Assembly: GCA_003665825.1 (NCBI GenBank)
Contig: QPFY01000005.1
Location: forward strand, 620,001 to 684,000
DNA: 64,000 bases
From: Microbotryum silenes-acaulis
Lineage: Eukaryota; Basidiomycota; Microbotryomycetes; Microbotryales; Microbotryaceae
Direction: 5' to 3'
Part shown: in pieces, positions 57,760-64,000 of the stretch
Layout: each line of letters opens with the position of its first letter
Position numbering within the stretch: position 1 is the stretch's first letter
The notes under the pieces: model-generated
What the model was told of the DNA's origin: nothing
The model's input: only the letters and a program-made list of their open reading frames with translations
The model's database searches: none
Made by a program: the position numbers and the translations under genes

Positions 57760-60001
57760 TCACAGCGCGACCCCCCATGCCACAATCTCATTCGTCCCAA
57801 GCTCCTCTTCGCAGTTCGTCCTCTGCGACGCCGTCATAAAGGGCTCGACGACCCTCGTCTCTCCCCAGTCGTACGCCTCGACGCGTCGTCGCTCGACTTC
57901 CTTCTTCCCAAAAGCTTCCGCCAACCGGAGCGTCCGATCCTCCGACTCAAGAATGTCCTCCTCATCGTCGTGGTGGATGACATGCATCGCCTCCGGAATG
58001 GTGACTCTCGTCTCGTCCGTTCGGGTACTATCGTTCCCCGGCATCCCAACGCCTTTCATTTCCTGCTCGATCCATCGCTTGCCCCTCCCGAACGAATTCC
58101 CCATCGATTGCTCATCAACACTTGACCCTTCCACCATCAAATTGGAATTTCCATCCGCTTCAGTCGAAGCAATGGACCAATTTGGATCAAAGGAGGATTC
58201 ACCTCCCCCTCGTCGACTACTACATCTCGGTGGTGGGTCAAGATAATCTTCATCTTCGACGGACGAAGCGCGCGTTTCGAACGAGGTGTTGCTCTCACTT
58301 CCGCTCCACAGATTGGGCGAGAAGGTGGAGATGGCGGTCAATGTCGAACTGGTTGCTTGTTCGGAATCACTTCGTTCGCCAAAGGTAGGGCTCGAGGCGG
58401 ATGATCGCGGTAGGGTCGGTGGCTGGAATGGCTGGAGGAAAGCGTTCTTCGAGACGGGGAGATGGCGCGCAAGCACGTCGGACACGCTGAAGGTCGATCG
58501 TTCTTGTTCATAGCTCGCTGCCTCGTCTACATCGCTTTGATCCGTATAGGGCGCATGCGAGATGGCCAAGCCTGCCATTTGAGACGAAGAACGGGAGGAC
58601 CCGGTCGAAGCGCTGAGGTCGAATGCGAACGTAGCACCGCAAGGGGGTGTGACCGGAGAGAAGTAGGACATCGTAGGCCCGCCTACCGGAAACCCGTCAC
58701 CACCGAACTCACACCCGTCGTCAGAAGCCGAATCGATGGCCAAAGCGACAAGCGATTGAGGGATGATCAAGGCAGGAATCGCCTGCTTGCGACCCCGTCG
58801 CTCGGCAAGGGAACTCGTGCTCTGCAATGTCGGGGCGTGCTCGAATACCGCATCAGAAGCGGGTGGTGGCGAAGGGAAGGCAGAGAGGGAGACGAAGGAG
58901 ATCTCTGAATTGTCACTCGAGAGGTTGTGCGAGGTCATCCCATGGGTCGACACGTCGTGCTTGTTGTGCTCCCTGTGGAAATCGTGAGTCGCCAGGGCCG
59001 AAGTCGGTGTCGTAGGGAAGACGTTCGTGGATCGAGTGGGAATAAGGTACGAAAGTGAGATCTCGCCTTCCGTCACTAGGTCGTCCCAGATCTCGCCGAG
59101 GTCGACGGGGTCGTGCGAGTACACTGAAGAAAGGGAATCGATCCGGTCACGTGAAGGCGCGTCAAGGTCCGAGACCCTATTCGGTGCGGGCCAGACGTTG
59201 CCAGAGCCACCATCCCAATTCCATGACGCTGGGCGACCTCTCTCGCTCGATTGACACGTAGGGAAACCACCAGAAGTGGCGGACGAAGGTGCGATCGTGG
59301 TGCGCTTGTTCGCCGCCGCGGCCGCGGCCGGCAGCGTGTGGTGAGGGGCCGCATTGAGCGGCGATCGGAGAGCGACGAAGTCTGAACATTGTATGAATCG
59401 GATGTATCAGTTAAGATACTTCCAGCGGATCGAGAAATTATTGGCACGATGACCGACCTTGATCGGGGGTAAGCGTGGGCGGTAAAGGTCGACGAGGTGG
59501 GACGTCAGAAGCCGGGCTCGGTGTCGGGACGAGTGCGACAGGAGCCACCGCCTGCTCCGATTGACTTCCTCGACGGGTTTTTCTTCTGAAACCAAGCACT
59601 GAGAGTGTTTTACTCGCTCTACCGCCGCCTTCGGACTTGGTTCGGGTGATGGAAGAGCGGGGTCCGAGTGAGGGCGGCAGCGGAACATTCTCATCCGCGG
59701 CTTGAATAGCGGAAGGGGTCGCCCCGCCGGACTTGAGCCAATCGGCGAGCCACGAGCGAGACCTTTGGTGCTGTTGCTGGTTCACGGGTCGACTTGGTGT
59801 CCCTTGATCATTTTTGACAACGTTTTCCATTGACCTGGCCCCATCTGCTGACGTTCCGGCGGAAGCGTCGGCGATTAGAGTCGTAGGCGAGGAGGACGCG
59901 TCGCCAAGGCGATGGCGTTCTTGCGAAGGCCACTTTGGCGCTGCATCTGTTGCATCGAGTTGCACGGTCGGTACTGGCTTTCGGCTGGACGAAAGCGCCA
60001 T
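57760..60001 (-). CDS. Low-complexity disordered protein of unknown function
   Basis: Two exons (minus): 60001-59458 and 59381-57760, giving 721 residues in frame. It starts MALSSSRKPVPTVQLDATD. Ser, Pro, Thr and Asp dominate; I see no membrane segment or known domain. Short ordered-looking pieces are SWLADWLKSGG near residue 80 and DLGEIWDDLVTEGEISLSYL near 275. The C-terminus has HVIHHDDEEDILESEDRTLRLAEAFGKK and VEAYDWGETRVVEPF. Composition and frame suggest a real gene; a signalling or scaffold role would be guesswork. Confidence 0.65.
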
Positions 60002-60652
60002 AAGTGGACCAAAGTAGTTGTTGTCCAGTCAGACCGACGTGTTGGTAGTCGTGGTGAAGGGCTTGGTGCAAGAATGCAAGAAGCCTAGAGGGTCAGCAAG
60101 GCGTCTTGTTGATTGACTCGGATTCGAGGAGCTCGGTCGCGAGAGTTCTCGCCTTCGCCCATTGTCGCGTCCCGGAACACCCGACGTCCGGGCTCCGGCG
60201 CGGCGTCGGCGCCAAGTTTCATCGGAATTCGGACCTGGAATACTCCGTGAGTCAGCGTGTATGCAGGTCGCTTATAAGGTACCTATCTTAGGCACGAGGT
60301 TTGTTTACCCTTCTTCGATGCCCTTTAAACATTCACTAAACCACTCACCAGAGCACCGAAGTCGTTTGGCAGTGGCAGGTCCGCGTCGCGTCCACCATTA
60401 CCGTCACATGATCTTTCGGTCAGGCTGAAGGAGGCACCTGTTGCCTATTGCAGCTTGCAGCTCACAACAGGAATTGACTTCGCAGCCCAGGTCTCCTCCA
60501 TCAAAGCGACGGGACTAGAGATTTCTTCGTCTCTCCCTACTGAAAGACGGGAAGGTCACTATACACGGCAGTGAGTTGTCGCCAGCAGCCAGCGCTGCCC
60601 CAGCGCACGACCTCACCCCCTATTCGAGCGCATCGGTATGCGACAGAGGTTC

Positions 60653-60694
60653 CATGCCACTATCGTGTGCGTTCATGCCACTTTCGTGTGCGTT
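60653..60694. repeat. Two-copy 21-bp tandem repeat
   Basis: CATGCCACT(A/T)TCGTGTGCGTT twice, one base different. Short and isolated; no function is suggested by the sequence. Confidence 0.9.
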
Positions 60695-60816
60695 CGGGAG
60701 TAGCATCAAATCAGGAATAAGACCACGCGGTAACCCCAAGTAATGCTAGGACCGAAAGTTGTGACCAGGGAACGATGGCAGTAGGAGCTGCCCGAGGCCC
60801 GTGCGCGTCGGCGGCT

Positions 60817-60834
60817 GCAGATCACGTGATCTGC
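60817..60834. promoter_or_regulatory. Perfect 18-bp palindrome centred on CACGTG
   Basis: GCAGATCACGTGATCTGC is a perfect inverted repeat with a G-box/E-box core (CACGTG), a typical bHLH binding site. It lies 640 bases upstream of the secreted-protein start codon and about 820 from the divergent disordered-protein gene. Which gene it serves, if any, is unknown. Confidence 0.55.
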
Positions 60835-61476
60835 GCGCCACGGCCAAGCCTCACAGAGTAGTGACTCTTGGCAACACGTTCCACCACTAGACCACTAGTA
60901 GTATCACCTCAAGATGAAAATCAAGGTTGTCGACGTAACTCCAAGAAGCATCTACCTCATCTACTGCGTTGTGAAAGCCATTATGCCTATTCGTGCCCGG
61001 ACGTGGCTTGATCTCACCCAGAGGGGCTGGCATTTCTCTCGAACCGGCAGGCCTTTTCCGCGCCGCGCGAGCGCCTGAAACCTCGGACGACCCTTCGCGT
61101 CGGCCATAGGTAATTAGGATCTTCTCTACCGCATTATTTGTAGTCTAAAACTATGGGTAAGGCTGCTCATGAATCTTGCGTCCTTTACGGCCAGACGCCA
61201 TCATTCTCCGTTCGGCCTGGTACCAAAACCGGCAGCGATCTCAGTTTCGCTCTGCCTGGGCAGCCCGCGCGCCGGTCTCCGATGCTCGGTGATCAGAAGA
61301 AACTTTCTTCCGGCGACCGATGGGGTAGCACCACTCTACTAGATCATGACGATGAGCTTGCCCAACCCAAGCCGTCCCACTGAATGCCGCTTCCCCCCCT
61401 CTCTTCTTCTCCCCATTCGCTGTGCGACTCTCCCCTCCCTTTCGTCTCTTTTCTTGCTCGACGCTCTGGTAGCATC

Positions 61477-62640
61477 ATGGTTTCGTCATCGAGCATTTCG
61501 GCGCTGGTCGCCTTCGTCTTCGCCGCAGCTGAGCTGTCGAGTGCTTTCCCCATCGCTTACCCGCTGGCGGACACAGTAGGTACGTCGAAGGTCAAGAACT
61601 CGATATTTGTTCAGTTTCAAACCCAGTCGGACCCGTTGAATTTTCCGTGTAGCGCCACACTGACCCATTATTCGGCCCGTTCCTCCGGCGCTTTCCTCCC
61701 CAACAGGAGCCGAGTCACGTCTGTTTGCTCGCGGGACGAGCTGCAACAAGAAGGCGGACTGCAACAACGTCTCTCGGCCACGGAATTCGTTCAGCCAATG
61801 CAAGAGCGGTGTCTGCACCTTTCGATGCTCAACAGGATACTTCTGGAACGCCAATACCTCTCTGTGTCAGATGAAGTCCGGCGTAATCGCTAGCAGTGCC
61901 GCTGCCGCTGCCGCTGCCGCCACAACTACAAGAGGGCCGATCCCCAATCCTAAGGCTTGGAGTGCCACACCTACTACCACCGCTCCCCCTGCTGCTTCGA
62001 CGACTCTAGCAGGTCCCGACGGGAGCTACATGGTCGATGCCAAGATCTCGTTGACAGGGATCACGGGCTTCAACGCCAAGTCGCTCGGGTGGAATACGAA
62101 CGCGATCATGTCGTGGTTCCGAACTGATTCGACGCAGGATTCGACCAACGGACACAGTTGGTGCTACAACGTCTAGTGAGCTCGAGAGTCTTTCAATTCG
62201 ATCGGGTTCTGGGACATGAATCTAATGCTTTCCATTTCATTTGATCGCGCAGCGACAACTCGCAGCCCGGATTCGCGCCGGACGTTTCAGTGATGCTCGC
62301 CAACTTCCAGTGGTCGAACACCCTCGCTGGAGCAGCTTGTAAGCAAGAGCCCGACCTTCGTCCGTTCTCGTCGTTCGAAAACTGACCATCACGCTCCCTT
62401 CCAGACTGTGGCCTCGAAGCCGAATTCGTTCTCCCTAACGGGAAGACGACCAAGTTGATCCTGATGGACGGCTTTGACACCAAATGGGTCAAGACCCCCT
62501 CGAGCATCGACGTCATCTACGACACCTTCATGGACCTCTGGGGATCGACGATGAACGACAAGAACAGCGTCTTCCAAGGTGTCAAGTGGAGGTTCACGGG
62601 CCGACGGGATTCGAGGTACCTGTTCAACACTCTCAACTAG
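61477..62640 (+). CDS. Secreted Cys-rich protein of unknown function
   Basis: Exons 61477-61579, 61707-62175, 62253-62338 and 62405-62640 give 297 residues. A signal peptide is evident (MVSSSSISALVAFVFAAAEL, then SSAFP). A Cys-rich module with seven Cys follows (GTSCNKKADC, SQCKSGVCTFRCSTGYF, SLCQMK). A low-complexity Ala/Thr/Pro linker (AAAAAAAATTT) comes next, a likely O-glycosylated hinge. The C-terminal domain (GPDGSYMVDAKISLTGI, SWCYNVYDNSQPGF, WRF-type end) is unknown to me. It resembles the plan of fungal secreted cell-wall or effector-like proteins; the family is not recognised. FARG before the first Cys could be a processing site. Confidence 0.8.
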
Positions 62641-62711
62641 ATTATTGTTTGTGTCAATGCAGTTCTAGAGTGTCGTATAGCGACCCGCCAATCTCCAATC
62701 GCTAAGCCACT

Positions 62712-64000
62712 TCATGACCGGGACAATGAATTCCAAATCTCGTTCAGCCTTCTCAGCCTCGCCGGTACGAGTTGCAGCATTTCGATTGAAACATTCGCAA
62801 TAGCTGCGAGATAGACCACATCGTGAACAGGGGCCCACGAATCTGCTCGTTGACGATGATCGGTGACTCACAGAAGCGGATGTAGCGATCGTCATCGACG
62901 TTGTCGAATTCGGGGCCGAAGAATGTGCCGGGGACTACGACTATGCCCACTTGGGAGCCCAATCTTGAAGCGACAAGTTCCGAGCTCGACCTCTTGAAGG
63001 GATGTTTGACCTATAGAAGAGCGCAGAAGTCAGCGAGGTTCGGTCCAGTGCCCTGTTCCGAGGCTGGGGCTGTCGAACCTACGTAGGCAAAATAGCCACC
63101 GCCGACACAAACTTCCCACCCTTCAACATCTGCCAAAAGGTCCTTGAAAATCTCTTGCCGTCTCATAATCTCATCCCGTGTCTCCTCTCGCCATGAGCGC
63201 ATCGCCCCCATAGCCCAAGCGACGACTTCTTGCGCTGGTCGAGCCGGACAGATCTGTAGACAGTCAAGCGTCTGTAGAGGCGGATCGCTTCATGCAATCA
63301 GTTCCAGTATATTGCTCGGCTTCTCGGCTTGTGCTACCCCGGAACCTCGACGATGGACCGCCCCCTACCTTGTGCATCTGCGTAAGAAAGTCTTCGGAAG
63401 CGATCACAGCGCCTAATCGGTGGCCTGGAATGGCGTAGGATCTGGTGGTGCACCCGAAAACCTGATCAACAATGACACATATATCGGGGGGGGGGGGGGG
63501 GGGTGAATTATAGACTCACTTGGAGAAAGAGAATATATGAACGAGGTATGCGCGCCAATCTTGGTCTTGAAAGAGGGTATGTGGGGGTGCACCGGGTGCG
63601 AGGAATTCCCGATAGGTCTCGTCTGCGTGAAGGTTGTCTCGAATCAGCGACCATACCGAGAGAGAAGATATCTCTGGTGAAGCACCGATGACTAGAGCTA
63701 TCCGATGTCGTCTGGCCAATGCTGCGAATCGGTGTAGCAGCTCGTCGGAGTAAATGGCTCCGGTGGGGTTGTTGGGCGTGACGAGCACGATGGCACGAGT
63801 TTTCGAAGTGATGAGACTCTCAGCTCTTTGGGCCGAAGGTTGGAATGACGGGGCATCGCATAAGAGAGGAACGATGGTGATCCCGAGTTGGTCGAGACTC
63901 ATGGACTGGTTGAAGTACTGCCGAGGGCCCAAGAGGATCGAATCAGCTCGTGTGGGGACCGAGTGGATTCAGCGGCGCAGAGGAGCGAAGACGTACCCAG
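62712..64000 (-). CDS. PLP-dependent aminotransferase, class I/II (partial, cut by window edge)
   Basis: Fold-type I aminotransferase; substrate unknown. The gene enters from beyond 64000, so the N-terminus is missing. Visible blocks on the minus strand: MGPRQYFNQSM, RAIVLVTPNNPTGAIYSDELL (NNPTG binds the substrate side), then after splicing IALVIDETYREFLAPG (Asp of the PLP pocket). HIFSFSK carries the Schiff-base Lys, followed across an intron by SYAIPGHRLGAV. Next come a helical part (RSWREETRDEIMRRQE) and GIVVVPGTFFGP. The gene ends with IRFSIANVSIEML; the stop is at 62712-62714. One intron holds a run of 18 C on the coding strand (63486-63503). Partner enzymes are not visible nearby. Confidence 0.9.

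Larger units (their letters stand above)
60002..61476. other. 1.5 kb gene-poor region
   Basis: No supported gene. Contains a two-copy 21-bp repeat and an 18-bp palindrome, listed separately. The right end is the upstream region of the secreted-protein gene and includes a TC-rich stretch just before its start (61385-61450), a common fungal promoter feature. Confidence 0.5.

Noticed and set aside
1..64000. CRISPR arrays, bacterial operons, riboswitches or prophage
   Set aside because: The window is intron-rich fungal nuclear DNA; no regularly spaced direct repeats with unique spacers were seen.

Overview
This window looks like nuclear DNA of a basidiomycete fungus. The genes are dense, lie on both strands and carry many short GT-AG introns. 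They encode eukaryotic housekeeping proteins: Mediator, coatomer, TIM/TOM import, ESCRT-III, RSC and complex I. Coding GC is fairly high. The many introns, some in or beside start codons, and the protein style make me lean to Pucciniomycotina (Microbotryomycetes-like). That placement is inference. Exon models below were made by hand from splice signals, reading phase and family alignment; unless I say otherwise, spliced lengths divide by three.

Layout. 1-4.5 kb: a 5'-truncated, frameshifted Ty1/copia retroelement, abutting a broken GMC oxidoreductase relic (4.5-5.5 kb, minus). 6.2-8.4 kb: MED17 (minus). 9.0-10.0 kb: ribosomal protein uL1/RPL10A (minus). 10.5-13.8 kb: SEC27, beta'-COP (plus). 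14.1-16.1 kb: TIM50 (minus), divergent from a 51-residue TOM7 (plus, 16.4-16.9 kb). 17.1-18.2 kb: DID2/CHMP1 (minus). 18.8-20.3 kb: a six-knuckle CNBP/GIS2 protein (plus). 21.7-21.9 kb: a small predicted membrane protein (minus). 22.1-22.8 kb: complex I subunit NDUFA1 (plus). 23.1-25.8 kb: a NUG1/nucleostemin-type GTPase (minus). 26.9-29.6 kb: heat-shock factor (plus). 30.2-31.5 kb: a terminal-inverted-repeat element without a recognised transposase. 31.6-33.9 kb: a Myb/SANT protein (plus). 34.5-37.4 kb: two tandem damaged HNH-endonuclease-like genes. 38.0-41.1 kb: RSC1/2-type bromo-bromo-BAH protein (minus). 41.5-42.3 kb: MED21 (plus). 42.6-43.3 kb: unknown protein. 43.7-45.1 kb: alpha/beta hydrolase. 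45.3-47.1 kb: ACOT9-type thioesterase. 48.8-52.5 kb: large coiled-coil, tail-anchored protein, with an inverted partial copy of its 3' end at 53.2-53.35 kb. 53.4-55.1 kb: conserved protein of unknown function (minus), divergent from MSS1/MnmE (55.4-57.6 kb, plus). 57.8-60.0 kb: disordered protein (minus). 61.5-62.6 kb: secreted Cys-rich protein. 62.7 kb to the right edge: PLP aminotransferase (minus, cut by the window).

Most genes are ordinary single-copy housekeeping genes with no operon logic. Several serve mitochondria (TIM50, TOM7, NDUFA1, MSS1, ACOT9-like) and two are Mediator subunits. I did not find an obviously new multi-gene system. The most striking signals are in gene structure. 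Start codons are split by an intron (CNBP, MED21) or directly followed by one (NDUFA1). SEC27 has a 7-nt microexon. The HSF gene has two GC-AG introns. Two introns carry long poly(C) tracts. The accessory DNA (retroelement, inverted-repeat element, HNH pair, inverted duplication) is the other part worth a closer look.
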